Shown piece after piece: positions 17,880 to 28,057 of a stretch of 64,000 nt of DNA (within the stretch, counting starts at the first letter, position 1; each line of letters starts with the position of its first letter). The position numbers were made by a program, and so were the translations under genes. This stretch comes from Mesorhizobium koreense (GTDB taxonomy: Bacteria; Pseudomonadota; Alphaproteobacteria; Rhizobiales; Rhizobiaceae), in contig NZ_CP134228.1 in assembly GCF_031656215.1 (NCBI RefSeq), forward strand, positions 868,001 through 932,000, written 5' to 3'. The notes below the pieces were generated by a model, which was not told where the DNA came from, ran no database searches, and saw only the letters and a program-made list of their open reading frames with translations.

Positions 17880-19358
17880 TTATTGCGTCAGCACCAGTCC
17901 TTCGATGTCCGCGATGATCTTCTGGAAGGCTCCATCGAGTTCCGTCCCCGTCGACGCGTCGAAAAAGTGCTGCCTGCCGGGCTTGTCGGGCGAGGAGCAG
18001 TTCTTGAGCACGCTTTTCGCCTCCGCCCTTTCCGTGGCGCTCATGCTTTTGTCGTCGAGGTCGAAGCCGATCGTGTAGACCTCGATCCCGTCGGCCTTCA
18101 TGTTGGAGCAAATGCTTTCGGCATTGCCGCGCGCGACGTCGCCCTGGTCGTTGTAGTCATTGCTCACGCCGGCATAGGCTGTGTTGAACTGCCCGTCCGT
18201 CATCAGGATCGCAACCTTCGATAATTTGTTCGGGTTCGTGTTCGCCGGCCCGTCGCCCAGACCGGCGTCCTTGATGGCCGAGCGCCATTGCGAGGAGAGC
18301 ATGTAATAGGTCCATTGGACCGCGATGGCGCCCGCCGTGTAGCCATTGGCCTCGAAGTCATCGATCGAATCGAGCAGCGCATCCTCGTCGGTCGTAAGCG
18401 GGATGACCTTCGCATCGGGGCACTTGTTCATCGAGGATCCGGAAAGATGGTTATCGCGGTTGACCAGCGCGTAATAAGGCTGGCCGTTCTTGTCGGTGCG
18501 GATGGTGTCGGGGCCGTCGGCACTGAAATCGGCGTTTCCGTAGCGATCCTTCCGCTCCGTCGCACAATTGTCCGAATGCGGATAGGCGGAAGCGACGATG
18601 GATTTGTAGGTGGCGAAGAGAGGCAGCGCCTTGCTGCCCGTCTTCGATACGAGAAGCTTACTGCCTGCCACCGGCGGCAGGTCGGACGAAGACGAAGTCT
18701 CGGCATAGACGTTATTGACGAGCGCGCCGACATTGACGCCTGACGCATAGGGCACCAGCGCGACGCGTACTCTCGGATTGTTGGTGTTCTGGTTACCGAG
18801 CATCGTCTTGACCGCGTTCGTGGCGGCAAGCCGGAGATCCCCGATCTTGTCGGTGTACTTGGTCTTGGCCATGGAGCCGGTGAGGTCGAGCATCATGGCG
18901 ACCTCGACCTGCTTGTCGGAATAGAGCGCCGCCGATGTCACCGAGATCTTCTGGCTGTCGGCCGCACCGAAAAGCGGGAAGAGCAGGCTAATGTTGACGC
19001 TCGCCGTCGCGGTGACGGTCTTCGCGGTGTGGTCGACGATGAGCGAATCGAGGCTGATCTTGTCGGCCGACGCGAAACCGGTACCGCCATTAGTGAATAG
19101 GAAAGCCTTGACCGTCTTTTCGGCGTCGTCTTCCGGAATGGCGCCGGTCGTCAGGTCGCGGGCCGTCGAGGTGACGGCCGAATCGAGCGCGTTGAGCAGA
19201 TTGGACCGCGTCAGCACCATCTGTGCCGTATTGATGCCAAACCCGACCGAAAGCAGGATCGTCGTCAGGATCGCCGCCGTAATGACGGCGAAATTGCCGC
19301 TCCTGTCCTCGATGAACCGGGCAAGCTGCCTGCCCGCACCCCCAAAACCACGCCGCAT
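17880..19358 (-). CDS. Tad-type pilus assembly / vWA-domain protein (TadG-like)
   Basis: Protein of 492 residues. I chose the ATG at 19358 (GGAGGCAGGAAAG upstream, start MRRGFGGAGRQLARF). The N-terminus is the TadE/TadG pattern, with a short basic lead followed by the hydrophobic DRSGNFAVITAAILTTILLS (about 18-40) and a Flp-like helix. A von Willebrand A domain follows from about residue 160, with the metal-binding MIDAS motif as DLTGSMA and later ILMTDGQFN. Such proteins are anchored outside the inner membrane and assist Flp pilus or adhesin assembly. No tad operon is adjacent; in rhizobia orphan copies are common. Confidence 0.85.
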   Translation of the reverse strand: MRRGFGGAGRQLARFIEDRSGNFAVITAAILTTILLSVGFGINTAQMVLTRSNLLNALDSAVTSTARDLTTGAIPEDDAEKTVKAFLFTNGGTGFASADKISLDSLIVDHTAKTVTATASVNISLLFPLFGAADSQKISVTSAALYSDKQVEVAMMLDLTGSMAKTKYTDKIGDLRLAATNAVKTMLGNQNTNNPRVRVALVPYASGVNVGALVNNVYAETSSSSDLPPVAGSKLLVSKTGSKALPLFATYKSIVASAYPHSDNCATERKDRYGNADFSADGPDTIRTDKNGQPYYALVNRDNHLSGSSMNKCPDAKVIPLTTDEDALLDSIDDFEANGYTAGAIAVQWTYYMLSSQWRSAIKDAGLGDGPANTNPNKLSKVAILMTDGQFNTAYAGVSNDYNDQGDVARGNAESICSNMKADGIEVYTIGFDLDDKSMSATERAEAKSVLKNCSSPDKPGRQHFFDASTGTELDGAFQKIIADIEGLVLTQ

Positions 19359-19635
19359 CTTTCCTGCCTCCATTTGGCGGCATCCAGCCGCTGAACGGAC
19401 AAGTGCAGGAAGCTTGCCGATCTCCCGGAGCATCGGCGGATGGCCGCGAGTACCCGGATAAGCTGTTGATTCTAATTACGTATCGTCTTTGCAACGGTTA
19501 ATCGTTGGTAAAGGAAAAGCGCCAGCGCGCAAATCCTTTACCGGTCGTCAACCGTAGCAGGCCCGCAAGGCATCGCCTGTGGGAAAGAGGTGTCCCGGAT
19601 CGGTACGCCGCCTTCGACGCTTGTCCCGCTTCGGG

Positions 19636-20100
19636 TCAGCCGCAATAGGGCTGGCGCCGGCCGCCGGAATAGTATCGGACCAGTGCTCGGGAGAGCAGGA
19701 CAGGCGCCACCTCGCCGTCTTCCGTCTCTACGTCGGCGAGCACGCGGCCGTAATATTTGCCGCCGCCTATATTGGTGATCTTCACCTTCTGACTGCCGAG
19801 CAGCGCGGCGAGCGCATTGCGCGCTTCGGCTGCCGCGAACCGTTCGCGTGGGCAGCGGCTATGCAATTCCGGCGCGTCGATGCCACGGATGCGCACACTG
19901 ACCCGCACCGTCTCGCCCGGCCAGACATGCGCCTCGGCGACGAACGTATCCCCGTCGATCACCCGCACGACGGTGGCGGTGACGGGACCGCTGATCTCGT
20001 CGCGCGCATCGACGGCGGGGATGGCGGCGAGCAACGTCGCCGCGCACGCGAAAACAACCGGAACCGGTCCAGCCCGCCGGGAGAAGGGAAATCGACCCAT
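19636..20100 (-). CDS. Secreted thermonuclease-family (SNase-like) nuclease
   Basis: Protein of 154 residues with a signal peptide (about 1-32, basic start, hydrophobic VVFACAATLLAAI, cleavage after VDA). The SNase domain follows, with VRVIDGDTF (metal/active loop), RIRGIDAPE (catalytic Arg and Asp region), RNALAALLG and YYGRVLADV. It would degrade nucleic acids in the periplasm or outside the cell. An AT-rich palindrome GGAATATATTCC (20105-20116) lies immediately before the start codon, a possible operator. Confidence 0.88.
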   Translation of the reverse strand: MGRFPFSRRAGPVPVVFACAATLLAAIPAVDARDEISGPVTATVVRVIDGDTFVAEAHVWPGETVRVSVRIRGIDAPELHSRCPRERFAAAEARNALAALLGSQKVKITNIGGGKYYGRVLADVETEDGEVAPVLLSRALVRYYSGGRRQPYCG

Positions 20101-20146
20101 ATAGGGAATATATTCCTAGTATGGGCCTATGGCAATGTCGCGCGGT

Positions 20147-20389
20147 TCAGAAATCGACCGCCTTGCCTTTCACCTCCCAGTCGCCGTAACGTGCCGGGTC
20201 TTTGCCGCCGCGCCCGCCATGCTCGGCAGGTGCCCCGGCTTCTTTCGCCAGATATTCGGCGCGTCGCGCTTCGGCCTCGGCCAACGCGCGCCGTGCCGCG
20301 GGCGACCGCTTTGCCGCGGGCGGTTCGGCAACGTTTTCGGTTGTCTTTCCGTGCCGTTCGTCATCCGTCATTTCGTATTCTTTCGACAT
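20147..20389 (-). CDS. DUF1674 protein (SdhAF4-like succinate dehydrogenase assembly factor)
   Basis: Protein of 80 residues. The C-terminus GGRGGKDPARYGDWEVKGKAVDF carries the conserved DUF1674/SDHAF4 motif (G-P/D-x-R-Y-G-D-W-E-x-K-G-x-x-D-F). Family members help flavinylation and assembly of succinate dehydrogenase subunit A. The N-terminal half is charged and Ala-rich, probably disordered. A second ATG at 20371 is another possible start. It is divergent from htpX. Confidence 0.82.
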   Translation of the reverse strand: MSKEYEMTDDERHGKTTENVAEPPAAKRSPAARRALAEAEARRAEYLAKEAGAPAEHGGRGGKDPARYGDWEVKGKAVDF

Positions 20390-20484
20390 TGAAACGGGTT
20401 CGTTGGTTTCCCATCATATAGGCGGTTGATCCGGTGCGATCGAGCCCGTTCGGGCGATCGGCGCACCGCCTTGCGGAGAAGAAA

Positions 20485-21474
20485 ATGAACGCCATTCGCA
20501 CCGGCATGCTGCTGGCCGTAATGACGGCTCTTTTTATGGGGGTGGGCTACCTGATCGGCGGCCCTGCCGGCACGGTTATCGCTTTCGTGATCGCCGCCGG
20601 CATGAACCTCTTCAGCTACTGGAACGCCGACAGGATGGTGCTCTCCATGCACCACGCAGTCGAGATCGACGAGCGCACGGCGCCCGAATATTACCGCATC
20701 GTCCGCGACCTCGCGCACCGCGCCAACCTGCCGATGCCGAAGGTCTATCTCATCGAAAACGACCAGCCGAACGCCTTCGCCACCGGCCGCAACCCTCAGA
20801 ACGCGGCGGTCGCGGCCACAACGGGCCTGCTCAGCCAGCTTACGCCGGAGGAACTCTCGGGCGTGATGGCGCATGAGCTTTCGCATGTCGAGCATCGCGA
20901 CACGCTGACCATGACGATCACCGCGACGCTTGCCGGCGCGATTTCGATGCTCGGCAATTTCGCCTTCTTCTTCGGCGGCTCGCGCGAGAACAACAACCCG
21001 TTCGGCTTCGTCGGCGTGCTGGTGGCGATGATCGTCGCGCCGCTCGCCGCGATGCTGGTGCAGATGGCGATCAGCCGCACGCGCGAATATTCCGCCGACC
21101 GGCGTGGCGCCGAGATCTGCGGCAACCCGCTCTGGCTCGCCTCGGCCTTGCGCAAGATCGCTACCGCCGCCCACCATGTCGTCAATCCCACGGCGGAGCG
21201 CAATCCGGCCACCGCGCATCTGTTCATCATCAATCCGCTTTCCGGGACGCGCATGGACAACCTCTTCTCGACCCACCCGGACACCGAGAATCGTATCGCG
21301 GCGCTCGAAGCCATGGCGGGCGGCGGGATGGAAGGTAGCGCACCGGCGGCGCGTCCGAGCGATCCCGACATCCCGTCCGGTCCGTGGGGCCGCGCGACAG
21401 AAAGCGAAACGCTGGACAATCCATGGCGCCGCAGCCCGACCGGACCGCGTGCGCGGCGAGGCGATCGCATATGA
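20485..21474 (+). CDS. htpX: Membrane zinc metalloprotease HtpX
   Basis: M48B protease of 329 residues from the ATG at 20485 (GCGGAGAAG upstream). Two N-terminal membrane helices are present (about 6-24 and 28-50). The zinc site HELSH (about residue 131) and the second ligand in [12 protein letters not shown] are visible, with two further helices between them. The C-terminal 30 residues are Pro/Ser-rich. It degrades damaged membrane proteins during envelope stress. The rsmB-like gene follows after a large intergenic palindrome. Confidence 0.94.
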   Translation: MNAIRTGMLLAVMTALFMGVGYLIGGPAGTVIAFVIAAGMNLFSYWNADRMVLSMHHAVEIDERTAPEYYRIVRDLAHRANLPMPKVYLIENDQPNAFATGRNPQNAAVAATTGLLSQLTPEELSGVMAHELSHVEHRDTLTMTITATLAGAISMLGNFAFFFGGSRENNNPFGFVGVLVAMIVAPLAAMLVQMAISRTREYSADRRGAEICGNPLWLASALRKIATAAHHVVNPTAERNPATAHLFIINPLSGTRMDNLFSTHPDTENRIAALEAMAGGGMEGSAPAARPSDPDIPSGPWGRATESETLDNPWRRSPTGPRARRGDRI

Positions 21475-21479
21475 AGTTC

Positions 21480-21621
21480 GACCCCCACTCCGATTTGCTT
21501 CGCAAACCACCTCTCCCCCGCTCGACGGGGGAGAGGAAGCGCCGGCCGCAAGGCTTGGCACTTTTCCTCGCCCCCACGAAGGTGGGGGAGAGGTGGCCGC
21601 GAAGCGGACGGAGTGGGGGAT
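21480..21621. repeat. Intergenic palindromic element (REP/mosaic-type)
   Basis: A nested inverted repeat fills the gap between htpX and the methyltransferase gene. The outer arms are GACCCCCACTCCG and CGGAGTGGGGGAT. Inside are TTGCTTCGC...CCACCTCTCCCCC and its complement GGGGGAGAGGTGG...GCGAAGC, and two smaller GGGGGAGAGG hairpins. Elements of this type are widespread between rhizobial genes. It probably folds in RNA and could affect the message on either side. Confidence 0.7.
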
Positions 21622-21652
21622 ACTTCGCCGTATGCGGTAGTAGTCCTGGGTC

Positions 21653-23038
21653 ATGAGACCCGACCTACATCTTCATTCCCGCAAGCCACAATCGGGAAAG
21701 CCTAAAGAGAGCGGGGAGCAACGCCCCGGCCTTGCCGTGCGCAAGACGGCGGCGCGGCTCCTCTCGGCGATCATCGATGCGCATACATCGCTCGACGGGC
21801 TGACCGATGCGGCGGGCGGCCATCCGCAATATCGCGCGCTGGACGTTCGCGACCGGGCGCTGGTCAGGGCGGTCCTCACGACCGCACTGCGCTTCCGCGT
21901 CACGATCGAGAAGCTGATCGAGCGCGAACTTGACCGGCCCCTGCCGGGGAACGCGCACGCGCTCTCGCATATCCTCCATGTCGCCGCCGCCCAGATACTC
22001 TTCCTCGACATTCCCGACAGCGCGGCGGTGGACCTCGCCGTCAGCCATGCCAAGGGCGATCCGCGCACGGCGCGCTTCGGCGGTCTCGTGAACGGGGTGC
22101 TGCGCGCGCTGGCGCGGTCGAAGGACAAGGCGCTGCCCGAGATGCTGGCGGCGACGGAGGACGCTCCGGACTGGTTCCGCGAGCGGCTCGTCGCGGCTTA
22201 TGGCGAGGAAAATGCCGCGGCCATACTGGCCGCGCATAGGGTCGAGGCGCCGACCGATTTCACGGTTCGCGCCGATCCGGAAAAATGGGCGAGGCGGATC
22301 GGCGGCATCGTGCTGCCCACCGGCACGGTGCGCGTGGAACGGCTTGCCGCTCCCGTTCCCGAATTACCCGGTTATGGCGATGGCGCCTGGTGGGTGCAGG
22401 ATGCGGCGGCCAGCCTGCCGGCGCGTCTTCTCGGCGATGTCTCTGGAGCGCGTGTTGCCGATCTATGCGCTGCCCCCGGCGGCAAGACGGCGCAGCTTGT
22501 ATCGGCCGGCGCGCGGGTGACGGCGGTGGACATATCATCGAGCCGGTTGAAGCGCCTTGCCGTCAATCTCGGCAGGCTTGGGCTGGAAGCCCAAATCGTC
22601 ACGGCCGATCTCATGAAGTACGAGCCGGCACGGCCCTTCGACGCGGTGCTGCTCGATGCGCCTTGCTCCTCGACTGGCACAGTACGCCGCCATCCGGACG
22701 TGCCCTGGACGAAGACGCCGGCTGATATCGAGAAGCTTGCCGAGGTGCAGTTCCGCCTGCTTGGCCGCGCGGTGGAGTTGGTCCGCCCCGGCGGACGGGT
22801 GGTCTTCTCCAATTGCTCGCTCGATCCGGCGGAGGGCGAGGTGCTTCTCGAACGGTTCCTTGCCGGAACGGAAGGTGTCAGGCTGGACCCGATCCGGCTC
22901 GGCGAGGCCGCAGGCATCGATCCCTTCATCACGGCACGCGGGACGCTCAGGACCACGCCCGCCGAACTCGACCTCGGAACGCCTGCCCTTTCCGGCATGG
23001 ACGGCTTCTTCGCCGCGCGCCTCTTTCGCCTGCCATAG
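21653..23038 (+). CDS. RsmB/NOP-family class I SAM-dependent RNA methyltransferase
   Basis: Protein of 461 residues. The N-terminal NusB-like RNA-binding domain spans about 25-160 (RDRALVRAVLTTALRFR, ILFLDIPDSAAVDLAV). The Rossmann methyltransferase domain has the SAM loop VADLCAAPGGKTAQL (about 272), AVDISSSRLKRL, and the two catalytic-cysteine motifs LLDAPCSSTGTVRRHPD and SNCSLDPAEGE. It should methylate cytosine-5 of 16S rRNA, as RsmB does at C967, or another stable RNA. The precise target cannot be read from sequence. Confidence 0.93.
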   Translation: MRPDLHLHSRKPQSGKPKESGEQRPGLAVRKTAARLLSAIIDAHTSLDGLTDAAGGHPQYRALDVRDRALVRAVLTTALRFRVTIEKLIERELDRPLPGNAHALSHILHVAAAQILFLDIPDSAAVDLAVSHAKGDPRTARFGGLVNGVLRALARSKDKALPEMLAATEDAPDWFRERLVAAYGEENAAAILAAHRVEAPTDFTVRADPEKWARRIGGIVLPTGTVRVERLAAPVPELPGYGDGAWWVQDAAASLPARLLGDVSGARVADLCAAPGGKTAQLVSAGARVTAVDISSSRLKRLAVNLGRLGLEAQIVTADLMKYEPARPFDAVLLDAPCSSTGTVRRHPDVPWTKTPADIEKLAEVQFRLLGRAVELVRPGGRVVFSNCSLDPAEGEVLLERFLAGTEGVRLDPIRLGEAAGIDPFITARGTLRTTPAELDLGTPALSGMDGFFAARLFRLP

Positions 23039-23149
23039 GGCTGGCATAGGGGGTTACCGCGCAAAAGCAATTTGCGCCTTCGCATATCGGAGCGACTCCT
23101 TTAGAATCCCCACTGGCTTAGGGCGAGGCTGGACGAGGAAGGCGCGGCA

Positions 23150-24865
23150 TTGAGGGAAGCGAGGGGGTATGCCCCGCGCCTGTGGGCGCTCGTGGGACAC
23201 GCGCTGTACCGGCGCGCCCGCCGGCGTTTGCGCGCCGGCCCCGCCTATCGCTGGCGCTACGCCGGGCGCACGCCAGAGCGCATCCTGGTCGCGCCTCCCG
23301 ATCTCAGGCTCGCCGACCCGCAGACCGCCGCCGATATCTATCACGGCCGTTTTCCCTTCGCCGGCCATGTCGTCGAGGCGAGCGGACAGTCGCCCTTCCA
23401 ACTCGAGGTGAACAATCCCGCCTGGCTTGAGAATTTGAACAGCTTCCGCTGGCTGCGCCATATGCGCGAGGCCGGCACCGACCTTGCGGCGGCGAATGCG
23501 CGTGCGCTCGTCGCGGAATGGATCGCCGCCCATGGCGGCCGCATCTCCGGCCTGGCCTGGGATCCGGCCGTCACCTCTCGGCGCGTTATCGCCTGGCTGC
23601 AGCATTCGGCCATCGTCCTCCACGGCGCCGAATACCCGTTCTACCGCTCCTTCCTGAGACTTCTGGCCGTGCAGATACGCTATCTGCGCGTCATGGCGCC
23701 GGAAATACCCGATGGCGAGGAGCGGTTGCGCGCCCGCATCGCGCTTGCCTTTGCCGCGCTGTCGCTGCCGGCATCGGCGTCGGTGCTCCGCAGTGCCGTT
23801 CGTCATCTTTCCGATGAACTGGAACGGCAGATATTGCCCGATGGCGGACACATCTCGCGCAACCCAGCCGCCATCCTCGAACTGCTCGCCGATCTCCTGC
23901 CGCTGCGCCAGACCTTCGCCAACCAGGCGGAGGCGCTGCCGCCCGCCCTCATGGGCGCCGTCGACCGCATGCTGCCGGCGCTTCGCTTCTTTCGCCACCA
24001 GGACGGTACGCTGGCGCATTTCAACGGCGTCGGCGTCACCATCCACAACCGTATCGCGGCTGTGCTGCGCCACGACGATACGATCGGCGCGCCGCTCATG
24101 CATGCCCCGCATTCCGGCTACGAACGAATGGTCGCGGGCGGCACCACAATCATCGCCGATACCGGCCCGCCGCCGCCGCCGGAAGTGTCGCGCAACGCGC
24201 AGGCCGGGTGCCTCTCCTTCGAACTTTCCTCCGGCCGTCAGTTGTTCATCGTCAATGCGGGCGTCGATTCCTTCGGTGCGCGCGATTTCCGCCCGCTGTC
24301 GCGCGCCACCGCCGCGCATTCGACCGCGACGATCAACGACGCTTCGTCCTGCCGTTTCAACCTCTCGCCGCGTCTCGAACAGGTCGTGGGCACGGCGATG
24401 GTGGACGGGCCGCGCCGCGTCGAATGCGAGCGCATCGAGCATGGCGGTCACCAGGGCTTCGTCGCCCGCCATGACGGCTATCTCTCCCGGTTCGGGCTGA
24501 TCCACGAACGCCAACTCATGCTCTCAGACGACGGCGGTACGCTAAACGGCGCCGACCGCTTTTTCACCGCCGACGGTCGGCCGGCATCCGGCCGCGCGGC
24601 CGACTTCATCGCCCTTCGCTTCCACCTGCATCCGGATACGCGGCTTCACCGCGACGAGGAGGGGCGCATGCTCATCGCAGCGGCACGCGGCGGCGAGTGG
24701 GCGTTTTCCTGCAGCGGCGTCGAGCCGGAGGTGGAGGACTCGATCTTCTTCGCCGGTCTCGCCGGGCCGCAGCGGAGCCGCCAGATCCTGCTCAGCTTCC
24801 GCGCATCGGAAATCCCGGAAATCGCGTGGCGGCTGACGCGAACGCGGGCGGTCCTGCCCGGCTAA
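23150..24865 (+). CDS. Heparinase II/III family protein
   Basis: Protein of 571 residues from a TTG at 23150 preceded by GAGGAAGG. The N-terminal alpha/alpha-toroid (about 90-330) shows NNPAWLENLNSFRWLRHMREAG and LPDGGHISRNPAAILELL. The C-terminal beta-sandwich (about 340-560, Heparinase_II_III) shows HAPHSGYERMVAGGTTIIADTG and HDGYLSRFGLIHERQL. Homologues precede purH in many rhizobia. The substrate is unlikely to be animal heparin and is probably an uronic-acid-containing envelope or exopolysaccharide. No signal peptide is obvious. Confidence 0.88.
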   Translation: MREARGYAPRLWALVGHALYRRARRRLRAGPAYRWRYAGRTPERILVAPPDLRLADPQTAADIYHGRFPFAGHVVEASGQSPFQLEVNNPAWLENLNSFRWLRHMREAGTDLAAANARALVAEWIAAHGGRISGLAWDPAVTSRRVIAWLQHSAIVLHGAEYPFYRSFLRLLAVQIRYLRVMAPEIPDGEERLRARIALAFAALSLPASASVLRSAVRHLSDELERQILPDGGHISRNPAAILELLADLLPLRQTFANQAEALPPALMGAVDRMLPALRFFRHQDGTLAHFNGVGVTIHNRIAAVLRHDDTIGAPLMHAPHSGYERMVAGGTTIIADTGPPPPPEVSRNAQAGCLSFELSSGRQLFIVNAGVDSFGARDFRPLSRATAAHSTATINDASSCRFNLSPRLEQVVGTAMVDGPRRVECERIEHGGHQGFVARHDGYLSRFGLIHERQLMLSDDGGTLNGADRFFTADGRPASGRAADFIALRFHLHPDTRLHRDEEGRMLIAAARGGEWAFSCSGVEPEVEDSIFFAGLAGPQRSRQILLSFRASEIPEIAWRLTRTRAVLPG

Positions 24866-24954
24866 GGGTGGACGAGGCGGACATACCCTGACGGTTTGAT
24901 TCCGCCCGGCATCGTGCTAGTTCGCGCGCATCCTTTCCCGGAGATTTCGCGATC

Positions 24955-26571
24955 ATGGCCGTTGCCTCGAAGAACATCCCGGCGCCCGACCTGGTGCCGG
25001 TGCGCCGCGCCCTTCTTTCCGTCTCCGACAAGACAGGCCTTGCCGATTTCGCCCGCAAGCTCGCCCATGCCGGTGTCGAGCTGGTTTCGACGGGCGGCAC
25101 GGCGAAGGCCATCGCCGAGGCCGGCGTGGCGGTCCGGGACGTGTCCGATCTCACCCGCTTCCCCGAGATCATGGACGGCCGCGTCAAGACGCTGCATCCC
25201 ATGGTCCATGGCGGGCTGCTCGGCGTTCGCGATGACCCCGAACATGCATCGGCGATGGAGACGCACGGCATCAAGCCGATCGACCTCGTCGTCATCAACC
25301 TCTACCCCTTCGAGGAAGTGCGCTGGTCGGGCGCCGGCTATGCCGCGACGGTCGAGAACATCGATATCGGCGGACCGGCGATGGTCCGCGCGGCGGCGAA
25401 GAACCATGCCTATGTGGCGGTGGTGACGGACGCTACCGACTACGACGCGGTGCTGAACGCGCTGGAACTGAATTCCGGCAGCCTTTCCTACGAGTTCCGG
25501 CAGAGGCTGGCGGCAAAGGCTTTCGCGCGGACGGCCGCCTATGACGCGGCGATCTCCAACTGGTTCGCCGACGCGCTCGATATCGAGCATCCCGCCTGGC
25601 GCGCCTTCGGCGGGCGGCTGGAGAACGTCATGCGCTATGGCGAGAACCCGCACCAGCAGGCCGGCTTCTATGTCACCGGAGAAAAGCGCCCGGGCGTGGC
25701 GACAGCGCGGCAGGTGCAGGGCAAGCAGCTTTCCTACAACAACATCAACGACACCGATGCCGCCTTCGAACTGGTCGCCGAGTTCGATCCGAAGCGCAGC
25801 GCCGCCGTCGCCATCATCAAGCATGCCAATCCGTGCGGCGTCGCCGAGGCGGGAAGCGTGGTCGAAGCCTACCGCAACGCGCTTTCCTGCGATCCGGTAT
25901 CCGCCTTCGGCGGCATCGTGGCGTTGAACCGGATGCTCGACGCGGAAGCCGCCGCCGAGATCGTCAAGCTCTTCACCGAAGTCATCATCGCGCCCGACGC
26001 CACCGAGGAAGCGCGGGCGATCGTCGCGGCCAAGAAGAATCTGCGCCTGCTCCTTGCCGGCGACCTGCCCGACCCGCGCGCGCCCGGCATCACCGCGAAG
26101 ACGGTCGCCGGCGGGTTGCTCGTCCAGTCGCGCGACAATGGCAATGTCGATGATCTGGATCTCAAGGTCGTAACGAAGCGCGCCCCGAGCGACCGGGAGA
26201 TGGCCGATCTCAAATTCGCCTTCCGCGTCGCCAAGCACGTCAAGTCGAACGCGATCGTCTATGCGAAGGATCTGGCGACGGTCGGCATCGGCGCCGGGCA
26301 GATGAGCCGGGTGGATTCCTCCAGGATCGCCGCTACCAAGGCGCTCGACGCGGCGCGTGAAGCCGGCCGGAGCGAGCCCGGGACGAAGGGAAGCGTCGTC
26401 GCCTCCGACGCTTTCTTCCCTTTCGCGGACGGGTTGCTCGCGGCAGCGGAAGCCGGTGCCACGGCCGTCATCCAGCCCGGCGGCTCGATGCGTGACGAGG
26501 ATGTCATCGCCGCCGCCGACGAACATGGGCTGGCCATGGTGCTGACCGGCATGCGCCATTTCCGGCATTGA
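24955..26571 (+). CDS. purH: Bifunctional AICAR transformylase / IMP cyclohydrolase PurH
   Basis: Cytosolic enzyme of 538 residues for the last two steps of IMP synthesis. The N-terminal cyclohydrolase (MGS-like) domain has [29 protein letters not shown] and [14 protein letters not shown]. The C-terminal AICAR transformylase domain has [25 protein letters not shown] (catalytic Lys-His region), [14 protein letters not shown], and the end [28 protein letters not shown]. Length and order match the family. Downstream is a 757-base gap. Confidence 0.97.
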   Translation: MAVASKNIPAPDLVPVRRALLSVSDKTGLADFARKLAHAGVELVSTGGTAKAIAEAGVAVRDVSDLTRFPEIMDGRVKTLHPMVHGGLLGVRDDPEHASAMETHGIKPIDLVVINLYPFEEVRWSGAGYAATVENIDIGGPAMVRAAAKNHAYVAVVTDATDYDAVLNALELNSGSLSYEFRQRLAAKAFARTAAYDAAISNWFADALDIEHPAWRAFGGRLENVMRYGENPHQQAGFYVTGEKRPGVATARQVQGKQLSYNNINDTDAAFELVAEFDPKRSAAVAIIKHANPCGVAEAGSVVEAYRNALSCDPVSAFGGIVALNRMLDAEAAAEIVKLFTEVIIAPDATEEARAIVAAKKNLRLLLAGDLPDPRAPGITAKTVAGGLLVQSRDNGNVDDLDLKVVTKRAPSDREMADLKFAFRVAKHVKSNAIVYAKDLATVGIGAGQMSRVDSSRIAATKALDAAREAGRSEPGTKGSVVASDAFFPFADGLLAAAEAGATAVIQPGGSMRDEDVIAAADEHGLAMVLTGMRHFRH

Positions 26572-27328
26572 TGGCGGGTCGAGCGATCACCTATCGCCAA
26601 GTTTCGCCCAACGGTTCGGCGTTGCCTCGCCGGGCTCCCCATCCTCGACGATTGTCGGAAGGGCCAGGAATGACGAAGTGTGGGTGGCCTCCCGCCAGAA
26701 CGTGGATAGGATCGCGCCTGCCGGCCTCCGGAAACCGCTGATCTCCGCGCTTCCCGCATTTTTCTTCTCTCCCTTTATCCACGCCCTTTTCCCTTCCTCC
26801 ATACTCCCCGTCAGTTCCTCCCATCGGGAACACCGATCATGACGGTGATTGCGTGGGGAGGAGCCGGCGCCTCCGCTGTGATGCTGACGTGGCATCATGG
26901 CCGGGGAGGTCCTGCCGGGAGGTTCCCCTGGGGGCACTATGACCCCTGCGTGTCGGAAAGAGGCACACAGACCCGAGACAGAAGAGCGCTTCGGGAGCAG
27001 CGGAACAGGCGGGAACAGAAATCGCCGGACGGGCGGCCGCAAGGTCGCACATAATTTACTAGATGAGCGGGCTTTCGGCCGCCCGTCTTTCCCGAATGAT
27101 CAATGGCCAGACGGTGGAGAAACCGGGCGTGGCGAGGATGGAGCGTGTGCGATCACAGACGCGATAGTCTCCTGCCCGGGTGGAGGATGGGGAGTATTTT
27201 TACAAACGATAAACTTCAAACGAGAGGCATACCCCAAAGCCCGACCGGGCGTCGCGGCATGGGCCGCGCCCCCGCGGAGCCTAGCCGCGAAAGCGGCGGT
27301 GCGGGCGTGAGCGAAAGGAGAAACGCTC
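26572..27328. other. 757-base intergenic region, no gene recognised
   Basis: I could not support a protein or RNA gene here. The frames present are GC-rich shadows. There is a hairpin TGATGC-tgacgtg-GCATCA near 26,880 and a CGGGC/GCCCG stem near 27,070. I looked for 6S RNA, RNase P RNA, SRP RNA, tmRNA and a ZTP riboswitch core and did not find their conserved parts on either strand. Confidence 0.5.
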
Positions 27329-28003
27329 TTACCCCGAAACCTCCTTGTCGCCGTTCGCCTTGATGAAGGCGTGGATGTAAGCGAAGGAGGGCAGCAGGTG
27401 CGCATCCGCCGGCCTCAGTCCGGCCACGGAGCCGAGCCCCGCGGCGAAATGGTTGCAGTTATAGAACTCCATGTGCCAGAGCGGCGGATGGGCGAGCGCC
27501 TGCCGCACCTTGACCAGAAGCTTCTGATACTGGTCCGCCGTCAGCGAGACGCGGTAGGCGGCGCCTGGCGTGTAATCGCAATCGCGGCTGCTCGGCAGGA
27601 GTTCGCCCGGCACCGGCACGATGGCGCCGCCGTAAAGGCCAAGCACGCTGCCCGACGGGAACAGGCCGATATATTGCCGCGTAAGGACGTTGCCGTCCTT
27701 ATCCAGCCGCCCGAAGACGTCGTACATATGCCCGGAGATGATGGCGTAGGATTTGCGGTAGCGGAACTCGATGTAATAGGGGTCGCCCTTGCGCACGCGG
27801 CTTGCGGTCAGCTTGGCGTCGAGGCCGAGCGGCTTGCCGTATTTTGCGCAGGTGAGCTGCGGGAATTCGACCGGCGTCGTGCCCGCCGTCTTCACGGACG
27901 CATCGACGGGAGCCGTGGCGCTGTCGACCGACGCCACCGACTGGCAGCCGGCAAGAGATGCGGCGGTCAACGCCGCAAGCAGGAATCTGAAAACGGAACG
28001 CAC
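27329..28003 (-). CDS. Lipoprotein with a PPPDE/LRAT-like permuted papain signature
   Basis: Protein of 224 residues with a lipoprotein signal (MRSVFRFLLAALTAASLAGC, lipobox LAGC at about 17-20). The mature part carries a His in YAIISGHMYDVFGRLD (about residue 92) and, about 90 residues later, FYNCNHFAAGLG. His first and then NCNHF is the arrangement of PPPDE/LRAT-type cysteine hydrolases (permuted papain fold), so I suggest an envelope hydrolase; the overall similarity is weak. It probably lies at the periplasmic face of a membrane. Confidence 0.7.
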   Translation of the reverse strand: MRSVFRFLLAALTAASLAGCQSVASVDSATAPVDASVKTAGTTPVEFPQLTCAKYGKPLGLDAKLTASRVRKGDPYYIEFRYRKSYAIISGHMYDVFGRLDKDGNVLTRQYIGLFPSGSVLGLYGGAIVPVPGELLPSSRDCDYTPGAAYRVSLTADQYQKLLVKVRQALAHPPLWHMEFYNCNHFAAGLGSVAGLRPADAHLLPSFAYIHAFIKANGDKEVSG

Positions 28004-28057
28004 GATAGCCCTCGAGGAAAATTAGCCGCGCCTATCAACCTAAGATCGTGGCAATCG

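Noticed and set aside
26572-27328. Possible structural RNA gene downstream of purH
   Set aside because: I compared both strands with the conserved parts of 6S RNA, RNase P RNA, SRP RNA, tmRNA and the ZTP riboswitch and found none; only unrelated short hairpins are present.
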